Notes under the pieces: model-generated | The model's input: the letters and a program-made list of their open reading frames with translations, nothing else | Told to the model about the DNA's origin: nothing | Database searches by the model: none | Position numbers and translations under genes: made by a program | Shown: positions 33,742-42,733 of the stretch, piece after piece | Position numbering within the stretch: position 1 is the stretch's first letter | Layout: every line of letters starts with the position of its first letter | Origin: Lachnospira sp. UBA3212 | GTDB lineage: Bacteria > Bacillota > Clostridia > Lachnospirales > Lachnospiraceae | Direction: 5' to 3' | DNA: 59,412 nt | Assembly (NCBI GenBank): GCA_002363615.1 | Contig: DEWK01000004.1 | Location: forward strand, 1-59,412

Positions 33742-35124
33742 ATGGCTCGTGCACATTCCATGACGGAGGGAAAGGCCCTACCGCTAATTTTAAAATTTTC
33801 ATTACCTCTGCTTGCCGGAAATATTTTTCAGCAAATGTACAATTTGGTGGATGCTATGATTGTAGGACGATCCTTAGGTCCCAATGCCTTGGGTGCCGTC
33901 AATGCTTCCGCTTCTGTGCAATTTCTTGTGTTGGGATTTTGTATAGGCTGTACCAGTGGGTTCGCTGTTCCGGTTGCCCAAAAATTTGGAGCCAAGGACG
34001 AGGAAAAGATGAGACGCTATGTTCATCACAGTCTGATACTTACTGCGGTAATTGCGGTGGTTCTGACCTTGATCACAGCCTTGTTAACCGGCCAGATTCT
34101 TCACCTTCTCCAAACGCCAAAGGAAAGTTTCCGGGACGCTTATGATTATCTTTTTGTGATTTTCCTAGGTATCCCATTTACCCTTTTATATAACCTTTTA
34201 TCCAGCATTCTTCGTGCGGTGGGAGACAGTAAAACTCCCTTTCTATTTTTGGTGATCTCCACCTGTTTGAATGTTGGCCTAGACCTTTTATGCATTATGG
34301 TCTTTCATTTAGCTTGTATGGGTGCCGCCCTTGCCACCATCCTGGCCCAGGCTATTAGTGGAATTCTTTGCTTGTTCTATATGAAAATAAAATATCAGAT
34401 GTTATTTGCAAAGAGGGAAGAAAGAGAGTTTCGACCAATCTATGCCAGAAAGCTAATGGGCATGGGATTTCCTATGGGCTTCCAGTTTTCCATTACAGCC
34501 ATCGGCTCTATGGTTATGCAGGGAGCGAATAACAGCTTAGGACAGCTTTACGTGGATGCTTTTGGAGCTGCGGCAAGATTAAAGCAGTTTGCCATGAGTC
34601 CGTTCGATGCCCTGGCAACCGGTGTTTCCACCTTTGCCAGCCAAAACTACGGGGCTAAGAAGTTTGACCGTGTAAAGGAAGGAATCTTAAAGGGAACCAT
34701 TGTGGGAATTGGTCTTGGTATTTTTGTAGGTTTGGTTTTGATCTTCTTTGGTCGACCACTGACCATGATGTTTGTATCAGGAAAACATACCCAGGTGTTA
34801 AAATATGCTTCCCGCTACCTAGCTTGTCTTGGTTATTTCTATTGGTGCATCGGTATTCTAAACGTAACAAGACTAGCGGTTCAGGGACTTGGTTTTACCA
34901 ATCGGGCAATCTTTTCCGGAGTAACAGAGATGGTGGCAAGAATTTTTATGTCTGTTTTTGTAGTGCCTCACACGGGATTTTGGGGAATTTGTTTTACCGA
35001 TCAAGCCGCATGGATTTCGGCCGTGGCCTATATCATCCCAACCTGTATCTATTGTGTTAAAAAGATTCAGGAAACCGGTGTCCGGGAAGATTATCAGCAT
35101 GCTTATCAATTAGAAAAGAAATAA
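33742..35124 (+). CDS. MATE-family efflux transporter (first)
   Basis: This inner-membrane multidrug/toxin antiporter (460 aa, about 12 helices in two related halves) has the family start L-P-L-I-L-K-F-S-L-P-L-L-A-G-N-I-F-Q-Q-M-Y-N-L-V-D-A-M-I-V-G. The second half is marked by G-F-P-M-G-F-Q-F-S. It is NorM/DinF-like, cation-coupled; its substrate is unknown. The ATG at 33742 follows GAAAGGAGAG. A TATAAT at 33712-33717 lies shortly upstream. The gene diverges from tetR and may be under its control; this is inference from position. Confidence 0.92.
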   Translation: MARAHSMTEGKALPLILKFSLPLLAGNIFQQMYNLVDAMIVGRSLGPNALGAVNASASVQFLVLGFCIGCTSGFAVPVAQKFGAKDEEKMRRYVHHSLILTAVIAVVLTLITALLTGQILHLLQTPKESFRDAYDYLFVIFLGIPFTLLYNLLSSILRAVGDSKTPFLFLVISTCLNVGLDLLCIMVFHLACMGAALATILAQAISGILCLFYMKIKYQMLFAKREEREFRPIYARKLMGMGFPMGFQFSITAIGSMVMQGANNSLGQLYVDAFGAAARLKQFAMSPFDALATGVSTFASQNYGAKKFDRVKEGILKGTIVGIGLGIFVGLVLIFFGRPLTMMFVSGKHTQVLKYASRYLACLGYFYWCIGILNVTRLAVQGLGFTNRAIFSGVTEMVARIFMSVFVVPHTGFWGICFTDQAAWISAVAYIIPTCIYCVKKIQETGVREDYQHAYQLEKK

Positions 35125-35369
35125 AAATCGCAGGCCGGGACGATTCCTTATTTCGTATTTGGTATACAACTATTCTAAAACCTTTGTACATCTTGGTTAA
35201 TATCCTTCCGTTTGCTGTTCATTTTTTAGAAAATAAGCTTATTAGGAGGTAAGTACTTTTCCAAATAAAAAAAGCATGCTATAATATAGTCAGTAAACAG
35301 ATCATTCTTTCAAGAGCAGTGTGATTGTTGGTATAGTATGTGAAATCATAACCGGAAAGGAGCAAGAAG

Positions 35370-35990
35370 TTGCGCAAAAAATCCCATCTTTGTTTAGCTG
35401 GATACATTTCTCATGTATCAGCAGATCAGGAGGTTTATCAACATCGTTTGGCGTTTGCCATCGGCAATATTATGCCGGACTGCAAGCCTTCATTTATAAC
35501 AAAGAGACATGAGTATTATGGAACCATAGATTATGTGGCAAGAATGATTGAAAAGTTAACAGCTGAGAAGGACGCAATAAAAAAAATTTCCACTATGTAT
35601 TTTGAGCGATTAGGAGAGGTGATTCATTACATCGCAGATTATTTTACCTTCCCACATAATCGTGAGTATCCCGGAACGATGAAGGACCATTGTGTTTACG
35701 AAGGAATTTTAAAGGATGAGTTAAAAGCTCATATCCGCGGTATCCGCGCGAATGAAGCTGACATGCTCACTGAGAGATTTAAGTACTATGAGTCGAATCA
35801 ATTAACCTGTACAGCAGATATCTTAGAATATCTTAAGACAAAGCACCGTGAATATGTTTCAAAAGAGGAGCATACCATTCGTTTGGATATTGCTTACATT
35901 ATGCAGGTGTGTACCACCATTGCATTTGCGGTTGTACGAATTTGTCAGGAAGCATTAAGCGGGTTGGATCGCTCGGTACTTGTTGGTTAG
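35370..35990 (+). CDS. Zinc-dependent phospholipase C-like protein
   Basis: The 206-aa protein starts with TTG (35370) behind GGAAAGGAG. It shows the pattern of the Zn-dependent phospholipase C family (PF00882 type). His/Asp clusters suited to bind zinc are H15, H25, D37, H47 and H86-Y-I-A-D-Y, then H96. No convincing signal peptide is seen, so unlike secreted toxins it is probably cytoplasmic; the short clostridial members are of unproven activity. A TATAAT near 35280 may be its promoter. It stands alone, with a terminator after it. Confidence 0.8.
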   Translation: MRKKSHLCLAGYISHVSADQEVYQHRLAFAIGNIMPDCKPSFITKRHEYYGTIDYVARMIEKLTAEKDAIKKISTMYFERLGEVIHYIADYFTFPHNREYPGTMKDHCVYEGILKDELKAHIRGIRANEADMLTERFKYYESNQLTCTADILEYLKTKHREYVSKEEHTIRLDIAYIMQVCTTIAFAVVRICQEALSGLDRSVLVG

Positions 35991-36032
35991 CTGCTAGAGT
36001 AAGAATGAATTGGTCATGATTTTGGAATAATA

Positions 36033-36062
36033 GAACCTCTGTATTTACAGGGGTTCTTTTTT
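36033..36062 (+). terminator. Terminator after the phospholipase C-like gene
   Basis: GAACCTCTGT (36033-36042) pairs with ACAGGGGTTC (36047-36056), with a T run to 36062. Confidence 0.87.
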
Positions 36063-36135
36063 GTGCTTGAATTGACTTTTCCCTGCTTCCATGAGAAAAT
36101 AAAAAAGAATTTTTGAGAAAAAAGGAGGGCACTCT

Positions 36136-37218
36136 ATGTTTTATATGCCAAGTAGATTATACACAGGAATTGATTGCTTAAAGAAGAACGCCAAGGCTCT
36201 TGAGGGATTAGGAAAGAAGGCTCTTTTAGTGACGGGAAAAAGTTCTGCCTTAAAAAATGGGTCTCAGAAGGATGTGGTAGAGGTTTTAGAGTCTTTGAAT
36301 AAAACCTTTGAGGTCTTTAACCAGATTGAAGAGAACCCAAGTATCGAAACCGTTATGAAGGCCAGAGACTTCGGTCTTCTTGAGGGATGTGACTTTGTCA
36401 TTGGAATTGGTGGAGGTTCCCCTATGGATGCGGCTAAGGCCATTGCCCTTATGATGAAACACAAAGAGGCAGGCTGGGAATATCTTTATGATAGTAAGGC
36501 GGCTTCAGACACTTTACCAATCGTTTGTATTCCAACTACCTGTGGAACCGGTTCTGAGGCAACTGCTGTTTCAGTGTTAACAAGAACCGATTTATTAACC
36601 AAAAAGTCCAGTGTTCACAAGTTATTTCCAACCATGTCTTTTATCGATGGAAAATACTTAAAGTCGGCACCAAAGTCCATTCTTAACAATACGGCTATGG
36701 ATGCCTTAGCTCATATGTATGAAGGTGTGCTTCATAGCAAGGCAACGGATTACACCTGGCTTTGTGCTAAGACTGGCTTAGAACTTTGGAAGAAGAATAA
36801 GGATTTTCTTTTAGGAAAGAGAGAGGGAGAGGATGCAGACTACCAGAGACTGATGGATGCATCTACCATGGCAGGTATGACCATTGCCCAGACGGGAACC
36901 ACCATTCCTCATAGTTTAAGCTATCCGGTAACCATTCGTCTTGGGATTCCGCATGGTAAGGCGGTTTCTTATTTCCAGGCAGCCTACTTAAAGGAAGCGA
37001 AGAAAGAGGACAGAGATCGACTGCTACTTGCTTCAGGATTTACAGATCCAGACCAGATGCATGAATTCTTCCTTACCCTTTGTCAGCCGGAAAAAATCTC
37101 AGAAGAGGTCCTTGAAATTGCTGTTTCAGAAGTAAAGGCGAATGAAAAGAAGTTGGCGGCTGTGCCATTTGCGGTAGACGAGTCGGTGATTAGAAGAATT
37201 GCCGGTTTTATGAATTAG
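36136..37218 (+). CDS. Iron-containing alcohol dehydrogenase
   Basis: This cytoplasmic NAD(P)-dependent oxidoreductase belongs to the group III (Fe) alcohol dehydrogenases (360 aa). The cofactor motif G-G-G-S-P-M-D-A-A-K lies at ~92-101. P-T-T-C-G-T-G-S-E-A-T follows, and the metal ligands are in A-M-D-A-L-A-H-M-Y-E, H-S-L-S-Y-P and I-P-H-G-K-A. Relatives act on butanol, 1,3-propanediol or lactaldehyde; which one applies here cannot be read. AAGGAGG precedes the ATG. A long hairpin follows before the second MATE gene. Confidence 0.93.
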   Translation: MFYMPSRLYTGIDCLKKNAKALEGLGKKALLVTGKSSALKNGSQKDVVEVLESLNKTFEVFNQIEENPSIETVMKARDFGLLEGCDFVIGIGGGSPMDAAKAIALMMKHKEAGWEYLYDSKAASDTLPIVCIPTTCGTGSEATAVSVLTRTDLLTKKSSVHKLFPTMSFIDGKYLKSAPKSILNNTAMDALAHMYEGVLHSKATDYTWLCAKTGLELWKKNKDFLLGKREGEDADYQRLMDASTMAGMTIAQTGTTIPHSLSYPVTIRLGIPHGKAVSYFQAAYLKEAKKEDRDRLLLASGFTDPDQMHEFFLTLCQPEKISEEVLEIAVSEVKANEKKLAAVPFAVDESVIRRIAGFMN

Positions 37219-37221
37219 ATG

Positions 37222-37295
37222 AAAGAACTCCTTGCGATAAATATTGGAAACGTGTAGAATAGTTCCTGATTTATCTTTGAAAGGAGTTCTTTTTT
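37222..37295 (+). promoter_or_regulatory. Long hairpin/terminator holding the ribosome site of the second MATE gene
   Basis: AAAGAACTCCTT (37222-37233) pairs perfectly over 12 bp with AAGGAGTTCTTT (37281-37292). Inside, GATAAAT (37236-37242) pairs with ATTTATC (37269-37275), and GGAA with TTCC. The 3' arm contains the GGAG ribosome site of the next gene and ends in six T directly before its ATG (37296). It therefore reads both as a terminator for the dehydrogenase gene and as a structure that hides the next gene's ribosome site. Confidence 0.75.
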
Positions 37296-38684
37296 ATGGA
37301 TGAAGAAAAGCAGACAGTAGACCAAAGAGACCAGAACAAGATGGGGATTCTTCCGGTAAAGAAGTTGATTATCTCTATGTCCCTTCCTATGATGGTTTCC
37401 ATGTTGGTTCAGGCCTTATATAACATTGTAGATAGTATCTTTGTTTCAAGAATCAGTGAAGATGCTTTGGCAGCAGTAACCTACGCCTTTCCGGTGCAAA
37501 ACCTTATGTTGGCGGTGGGAGCCGGTACGGGAGTAGGTATCAACGCACTTTTATCCAGGTCTTTGGGACAAAGAAATTATAAAAAATCGGATGCAGCGGC
37601 AAATACCGGCTTGTTGTTGGCTTTTTGCAGCGCTTTGATCTTTGTTTTAGTGGCCTTCTTTGGGGTAAAAGGATTTATGACCACCCAAACCAAGGATCCG
37701 GAAATCCTTCGGGATGGAATGAACTATTTAAGAGTGGTCTGTGGTTGGTCCTTTGGTATTTTCTTCCAGATTACCTTTGAGCGTTTGCTTCAGGCTACCG
37801 GACGTACCGTCCTAAGTATGATTTCTCAGATGACCGGTGCCATTGTAAATACCGTTTTAGATCCAATCTTAATCTTTGGACTTTTAGGTGCACCGAAGCT
37901 GGGAGTAACCGGTGCAGCCCTTGCTACAGTAATCGGCCAAACCGTAGCAGCCTGTGTGGGTCTGACCTTAAATTTAAAGAAGAATACCGATATTCATTAT
38001 TCCTTGAAAGGAATTTTTAAGCCAAAGTTAGAGGTGGTAAAGGCAATTTATGGAGTAGGATTTCCATCCATCCTGATGATGTCCATTGGTTCCTTGATGA
38101 ATTATCTCTTAAACCAGATTTTAAATACCTTCTCTTCTACGGCGGTAGCGGTCTTTGGTGTTTACTTTAAACTTCAGTCCTTCTTCTTTATGCCTGTGTT
38201 TGGTTTAAACAATGGATTGATTCCAGTTCTTTCATACAATTATGGAGCAAGAAAAAAGGAGCGAATCGACGAGGCCTTAAGTTTTGCCCTTCGAATTGCC
38301 TTTTACATTATGCTTCTTGGAAGCATTGTCTTTGAGTTGATTCCGGGACCTTTACTTACCATTTTCCAGGCTTCCGGCCACATGAAGGAAATTGGAATAC
38401 CAGCTCTTCGAATTATTGGCGTGCATTTTCCGATTGCAGCCCTTTGTATCGTGTTAGGCTCTGTTTTTCAGGCCTTTGCTAAAAGTACCTATTCTCTCTT
38501 TGTCTCCTTGGGAAGACAATTAGTAGTTTTGATTCCGGCAGCTTACTTACTGTCATTAAGTGGAAATTTGAAACTTGTATGGTTGGCTTTTCCAATCGCG
38601 GAAGTAACTTCCTTTTGCCTGTCTTACTACTATTACAAGAAGGTTCGAAAAGAAGTGATTGATCCCTTAGCAAAGAGCAAGTAA
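37296..38684 (+). CDS. MATE-family efflux transporter (second)
   Basis: This multidrug/toxin extrusion antiporter (462 aa, about 12 helices) is of the MepA-like branch. M-G-I-L-P-V-K-K-L-I-I-S-M-S-L-P-M-M-V-S-M opens the first half, V-D-S-I-F-V-S follows, and G-F-P-S-I-L-M-M-S-I opens the second. It differs clearly from the first MATE protein, so this is not a recent duplicate. The ribosome site GGAG and start lie in or beside the 3' arm of a long hairpin, suggesting control by RNA structure. The phosphatase gene follows after 12 bases. Confidence 0.92.
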   Translation: MDEEKQTVDQRDQNKMGILPVKKLIISMSLPMMVSMLVQALYNIVDSIFVSRISEDALAAVTYAFPVQNLMLAVGAGTGVGINALLSRSLGQRNYKKSDAAANTGLLLAFCSALIFVLVAFFGVKGFMTTQTKDPEILRDGMNYLRVVCGWSFGIFFQITFERLLQATGRTVLSMISQMTGAIVNTVLDPILIFGLLGAPKLGVTGAALATVIGQTVAACVGLTLNLKKNTDIHYSLKGIFKPKLEVVKAIYGVGFPSILMMSIGSLMNYLLNQILNTFSSTAVAVFGVYFKLQSFFFMPVFGLNNGLIPVLSYNYGARKKERIDEALSFALRIAFYIMLLGSIVFELIPGPLLTIFQASGHMKEIGIPALRIIGVHFPIAALCIVLGSVFQAFAKSTYSLFVSLGRQLVVLIPAAYLLSLSGNLKLVWLAFPIAEVTSFCLSYYYYKKVRKEVIDPLAKSK

Positions 38685-38696
38685 TAAGGAGGATTT

Positions 38697-39239
38697 ATGG
38701 GAACATTGTATTTTACAAGACACGGTGAAACGGTTTGGAATGTAGCGAATAAGATTTGTGGCAGTACCGATGTCAAACTTACCGAGAGAGGCATAAAGCA
38801 GGCAAGAGACCTGGGAAAAAAGATTCGGGAAGAAAAGATTGCGATTGATTATATCCTTACCAGTCCCTTGATTCGGGCCAGGGAAACTGCTAGAATCATT
38901 TCTGAGGAAACCGGTATTCCCATGAGAATCGAAGAGGGGCTTCGGGAGCAAAACTTTGGTCGCTATGAGGGCACGCCAAGAGATGGCAAGGAGTTTGCCA
39001 AAGATAAATTAAATTTTATTCATTCCTATGGTGGTGGGGAAAGCATGCTTCGCATGGCCCAAAGAATTTACACGGTATTAGACGAGGTAAGCAAGGATGT
39101 TGACCATATCTATCTTATAGTGGCCCACAATGGAATCGCAAGATTTGTGGAATCCTATTATTCAGATATGGAAAATGAAGAGTTTACCAATTTCCGAATT
39201 CACAATTGTCAGCTTTTAAAGTATGAAAAAACACTTTGA
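38697..39239 (+). CDS. Histidine phosphatase family protein (phosphoglycerate-mutase-like)
   Basis: The 180-aa cytoplasmic enzyme has the R-H-G motif (R8, H9, G10, with catalytic His9) and the second conserved His in I-V-A-H-N-G. It resembles broad-specificity phosphatases and CobC-type enzymes; no cobalamin genes are near, so the substrate is open. AAGGAGG precedes the ATG. Closely spaced after the second MATE gene, it is probably cotranscribed. Its stop codon overlaps the -35 box of the trp promoter. Confidence 0.9.
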   Translation: MGTLYFTRHGETVWNVANKICGSTDVKLTERGIKQARDLGKKIREEKIAIDYILTSPLIRARETARIISEETGIPMRIEEGLREQNFGRYEGTPRDGKEFAKDKLNFIHSYGGGESMLRMAQRIYTVLDEVSKDVDHIYLIVAHNGIARFVESYYSDMENEEFTNFRIHNCQLLKYEKTL

Positions 39240-39263
39240 CAAATTAAAATCCTGTAGTATAAT
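39236..39263 (+). promoter_or_regulatory. Promoter of the trp operon
   Basis: TTGACA (39236-39241), 16 bases, TATAAT (39258-39263). The -35 box overlaps the stop codon of the upstream phosphatase gene. Confidence 0.85.
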
Positions 39264-39269
39264 GACAAA

Positions 39270-39549
39270 GTAATTAAATAATAAACCGATGAGGCGGAGA
39301 TAAAAATATAAGAGGCACTCACAGAGAGCGGGGATGATGGGAAACCGTAGCAGCTGTATATTAAATGGACCGCTGAGGGCGTGGTCAAAGAAGTAATTCG
39401 AGTATTCCATGACGTAAGACAAGGCGTTAGTTTGTCAGGATATGTTAGTATCTACAGAGAGTGTGGTTTTCACAAACGCAAGGTGGTACCGCGGTAATGA
39501 AAAATATTATCGTCCTTGCCTGAACAATGTTCAGGCAAGGACTTTTTTT
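39270..39549 (+). promoter_or_regulatory. T-box riboswitch (tRNA-Trp-sensing) of the trp operon
   Basis: The leader carries the T-box sequence AAGGTGGTACCGCGG (39480-39494) and a strong terminator: GTCCTTGCCTGAAC pairs with GTTCAGGCAAGGAC (39512-39542), followed by seven T. Stem I is recognisable by AGAGAG (39323-39328) and the GATGATGGGAAACC-type AG-bulge region. TGG at 39366-39368, followed by ACC, is the likely Trp specifier codon. CAAGG just before the T-box bulge can pair with CCTTG of the terminator to form the antiterminator. Uncharged tRNA-Trp would favour read-through into trpE. A second TGG at 39382 makes the specifier position slightly uncertain. Confidence 0.93.
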
Positions 39550-39605
39550 ATAAAAAAGTAGAGAAGGCAATCATGTAACCGTTCCAAATAGAAAAGGAGG
39601 ATTTT

Positions 39606-41069
39606 ATGATTTCATTAGAAGAAGTAAAGGAGTTAGCTAAGGGATATGAAAGAGTTCCCATCGCTAAGGAAATCCTAAGTGATATTAAAACTCCTATGCA
39701 GGTACTTCGTATTTTAAAGAAAAAAAGCAGGCATTGTTATATCTTAGAAAGTGTGGAGAATCAGGAGCGTCTTGGAAGATATACCTTCCTAGGCTATGAT
39801 CCAAAGCTTGAGATTACCTGTGTGAATGGCCAGGCGAAAATCAAAGATGCCAGTGGAAAGGAAGAAATCAAAGAGCTTTCTCATCCAAGAGACTTGATTC
39901 GTAAGATCTTAAAAGAATATTCTTCTCCAAAGGTAGAAGGACTTCCATCTTTTACCGGTGGTCTGGTGGGCTATTTTTCTTATGATTATTTGAAATATGC
40001 GGAGCCAAGCCTAAACCTTTCTGCCAAGGATGAAGAGGGCTTTAAGGATGTGGATCTTATGTTATTTGATAAGGTAATTGCCTTTGATAACATTAGGCAA
40101 AAGATTGTGATTATCGTAAATATTAAGACCAAAAACATTGAGAATGAATACAAAAAGGGCATGGAAGACATTGACCAGACCATCGATTTGATTCGTTATG
40201 GTGAAATGGAGGAAATTGTGCCGGGACATTTGACATCTCCGGTACGCAAATTATTTGATGAGAAGGCTTACTGCCGGATGGTGGAAAAGGCTAAGAATTA
40301 TATCTATGAGGGAGATATTTTCCAGGTGGTCTTATCCAATCGATTAGATGCGGATTACGAGGGGAGCTTGTTAAATTGCTACCGGGTACTTCGAAGTATT
40401 AATCCTTCTCCTTATATGTTCTATTTCAGTTCGGATGATATTGAGCTGGCAGGTGCTTCTCCAGAAACCTTAGTGAAGCTTGAGGATGGAACCCTTCGCA
40501 CCTATCCTTTGGCGGGAACCAGACCAAGAGGAAAAAACGACCAGGAAGATCTGAAATTGGAAAAGGATCTTTTAGGAGATGAAAAGGAACTTTCAGAACA
40601 CAACATGCTTGTGGATTTAGGAAGAAATGATTTGGGAAGAATCAGTCAGTTTGGAAGTGTTCACGTTGAGAAATATATGAACATTGTGCGTTACTCTCAC
40701 GTTATGCATATTGCTTCCAATGTAGTAGGCCGGATTCGAGAGGACAAGGATGCGATGGATGCCGTAGATAGCATTTTGCCGGCAGGAACCTTATCAGGGG
40801 CACCAAAGCTTAGAGCCATGGAGATTATTAATGAGTTAGAGGATAACAAACGTGGAGTGTATGGTGGTGCCATTGGTTACATCGATTTTAGTGGTAATCT
40901 AGATACTTGTATCGCGATTCGCCTGGCCTTTAAGAAAAATGGAAAGGTTTTTGTTCGTTCCGGTGCCGGAATCGTAGCAGATTCGGTGCCTGAAAAGGAA
41001 TATCAGGAATGTATTAATAAGGCAGCAGCCGTAGTAAGAGCGATTGAAGCAGGAGGGGAGGAATTATAA
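39606..41069 (+). CDS. trpE: Anthranilate synthase component I
   Basis: TrpE makes anthranilate from chorismate with ammonia from TrpG, the committed step of tryptophan synthesis. It is a cytoplasmic 487-aa protein. The N-terminal feedback site keeps the L-E-S motif (C-Y-I-L-E-S, ~45-50), expected for tryptophan inhibition. The chorismate-binding domain has G-D-I-F-Q-V-V-L-S, the P-L-A-G-T-R-P-R-G motif, L-V-D-L-G-R-N-D and G-A-P-K-L-R-A-M. AAAGGAGG precedes the ATG. Its stop shares one base with the trpG start, so the subunits are translationally coupled. Expression is controlled by the T-box upstream. Confidence 0.97.
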   Translation: MISLEEVKELAKGYERVPIAKEILSDIKTPMQVLRILKKKSRHCYILESVENQERLGRYTFLGYDPKLEITCVNGQAKIKDASGKEEIKELSHPRDLIRKILKEYSSPKVEGLPSFTGGLVGYFSYDYLKYAEPSLNLSAKDEEGFKDVDLMLFDKVIAFDNIRQKIVIIVNIKTKNIENEYKKGMEDIDQTIDLIRYGEMEEIVPGHLTSPVRKLFDEKAYCRMVEKAKNYIYEGDIFQVVLSNRLDADYEGSLLNCYRVLRSINPSPYMFYFSSDDIELAGASPETLVKLEDGTLRTYPLAGTRPRGKNDQEDLKLEKDLLGDEKELSEHNMLVDLGRNDLGRISQFGSVHVEKYMNIVRYSHVMHIASNVVGRIREDKDAMDAVDSILPAGTLSGAPKLRAMEIINELEDNKRGVYGGAIGYIDFSGNLDTCIAIRLAFKKNGKVFVRSGAGIVADSVPEKEYQECINKAAAVVRAIEAGGEEL

Positions 41070-41635
41070 TGATTTTATTAATTGATAATTATGATAGTTT
41101 TTCCTATAACCTCTTTCAGTTGGTAGGAGAAATCAATCCGGACATTGTGGTCATTCGTAATGATGAAAAAAATATTTCGGAGATTGAGGCTATGAATCCT
41201 TCTCACATTATCCTGTCTCCTGGACCGGGAAAACCAAGTGATGCAGGCATTTGCGAAGAGGTAGTAAAAAATTTTCGTGGAAAGATTCCAATCCTTGGTG
41301 TATGCCTGGGACATCAGGCGATTTGTGAGGTTTACGGGGCTACCGTTACCTATGCCAGCAAGCTGATGCATGGAAAGAAATCATCCACCCTGCTTGATTT
41401 AACCAGTCCGATTTTTAAGGGACTTCCTTGCAGTGTAGATGTGGCAAGGTATCATTCTTTAGCGGCTAAGTCGGGAACCATTGAGGCTCCTCTAAAGATT
41501 ACAGCCACGACCAAAGAAGGAGATATTATGGCAGTAGAGGACCGGGCCAATCGGGTGTATGGATTACAGTTCCATCCGGAATCTATTTTAACCAGTCGAG
41601 GACATGAGATGATGGAGAATTTTTTAGCTCAGTAG
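41069..41635 (+). CDS. trpG: Anthranilate synthase component II (glutamine amidotransferase)
   Basis: This class I glutamine amidotransferase supplies ammonia to TrpE (188 aa). The catalytic triad is C79 (G-V-C-L-G-H-Q), H169 and E171 (Q-F-H-P-E-S). The oxyanion motif S-P-G-P-G-K-P is near residue 50. It is unfused and overlaps the trpE stop by one base. Such proteins can also serve PabB in folate synthesis; no pab gene is nearby. A TCGGAG/CTCCGA hairpin at 41647-41664 in the gap before trpD has no T run. Confidence 0.96.
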   Translation: MILLIDNYDSFSYNLFQLVGEINPDIVVIRNDEKNISEIEAMNPSHIILSPGPGKPSDAGICEEVVKNFRGKIPILGVCLGHQAICEVYGATVTYASKLMHGKKSSTLLDLTSPIFKGLPCSVDVARYHSLAAKSGTIEAPLKITATTKEGDIMAVEDRANRVYGLQFHPESILTSRGHEMMENFLAQ

Positions 41636-41708
41636 AGGATATTCGGTCGGAGTACAAGCTCCGAACTAGTTTTGATCGAAAGTATTTGAATAAAGGGAGG
41701 TAAATAAT

Positions 41709-42719
41709 ATGATCGTAGAGGCAATTAGTTTATTGGTAGCAGGTAAGGATTTAGATTCCATGACGATGTCAGCAGTAATGGATGAAATCATGAATGGTGA
41801 GGCAACGGATGCACAGAAGTCAGCATTCCTTACCGCTCTTGCTATTAAGGGTGAGACCATTGAGGAAATTACGACTGCTGCAAAAACCATGAGACAGCAC
41901 AGTGAGCGTTTTCCATTTGAGGGAGATGTACTGGAAATTGTAGGTACAGGTGGAGATAAGTCCAATTCTATTAATATTTCAACCATTACTTCCATTATTG
42001 TTTCTTCTTTGGGAATCAATGTGGCAAAGCACGGAAATCGTGCGGCATCAAGTAAGTGTGGAACCGCAGATTGCTTAGAGGCCTTGGGAGTTAACTTAAT
42101 GGTGGAGGCAGAAAAGTCTGCAGAAATTTTAAGGGAAGAAAACATGTGCTTCTTATTTGCACAGAAGTATCATCCAGCCATGAGATTTGTTGGTGGTGTT
42201 CGTAGAGAGATTGGAATTCGTACCATGTTTAATATCCTTGGTCCTCTTGCTAATCCGGCAGGTGCAAATCTTCAACTCTTTGGTGTTTATACAGAAGAAA
42301 TTGTTGAGCCACTTTCAAGAGTATTATCTAACCTTGGGGTAAAGCGTGGAATGACTGTTTATGGTCAGGATGTGATGGATGAGATTTCTCTTTCGGCTCC
42401 TACTACGGTATGTGAAATCAAGGATGGAAACTTCGAGAGTTATGTCATTAAGCCGGAGGACTTTGGCTTTAAGAGATGTGAAAAGTCGGATTTAGTTGGT
42501 GGTAGTCCTGCGGAAAATGCGGCTATTGCAAGAGATATCCTTTCAGGAAAGTTAGAAGGACCAAAGAAGGATGTTTGTCTTTTAAATGCTGGTGCAGCAA
42601 TTCATATTGCAAAGCCGGAATATAGCATTCAGGAAGGAATTGAGTTGGCAAAAGAGGCGATTGCCAGTGGAAAGGCTATGGCACAGTTAAATGCATTTGT
42701 AGCAGCAACCAACCGATAA
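41709..42719 (+). CDS. trpD: Anthranilate phosphoribosyltransferase
   Basis: TrpD transfers phosphoribose from PRPP to anthranilate (336 aa). The glycine-rich PRPP loop V-G-T-G-G-D-K (~79-85), S-I-N-I-S-T and K-H-G-N-R-A-A-S-S are present, with the F-N-I-L-G-P-L-A-N-P motif later. GGGAGG lies upstream. It is separate from trpG (in some bacteria the two are fused). The gap of 73 bases to trpG is the largest in the operon. Confidence 0.97.
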   Translation: MIVEAISLLVAGKDLDSMTMSAVMDEIMNGEATDAQKSAFLTALAIKGETIEEITTAAKTMRQHSERFPFEGDVLEIVGTGGDKSNSINISTITSIIVSSLGINVAKHGNRAASSKCGTADCLEALGVNLMVEAEKSAEILREENMCFLFAQKYHPAMRFVGGVRREIGIRTMFNILGPLANPAGANLQLFGVYTEEIVEPLSRVLSNLGVKRGMTVYGQDVMDEISLSAPTTVCEIKDGNFESYVIKPEDFGFKRCEKSDLVGGSPAENAAIARDILSGKLEGPKKDVCLLNAGAAIHIAKPEYSIQEGIELAKEAIASGKAMAQLNAFVAATNR

Positions 42720-42733
42720 AAGAAGGGGAATTC

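Noticed and set aside
33742..38684. The two MATE genes as a recent duplication
   Set aside because: The proteins differ along their length and belong to different branches; no shared DNA tract is visible.
39381..39384. TGG at 39382 as the T-box specifier codon
   Set aside because: It lies below the expected internal loop and is followed by T; the TGG at 39366 followed by ACC fits the usual pattern better.
41666..42145. 159-aa ORF on the minus strand within trpD
   Set aside because: Antisense to the certain trpD gene, no ribosome site, no recognisable domain.
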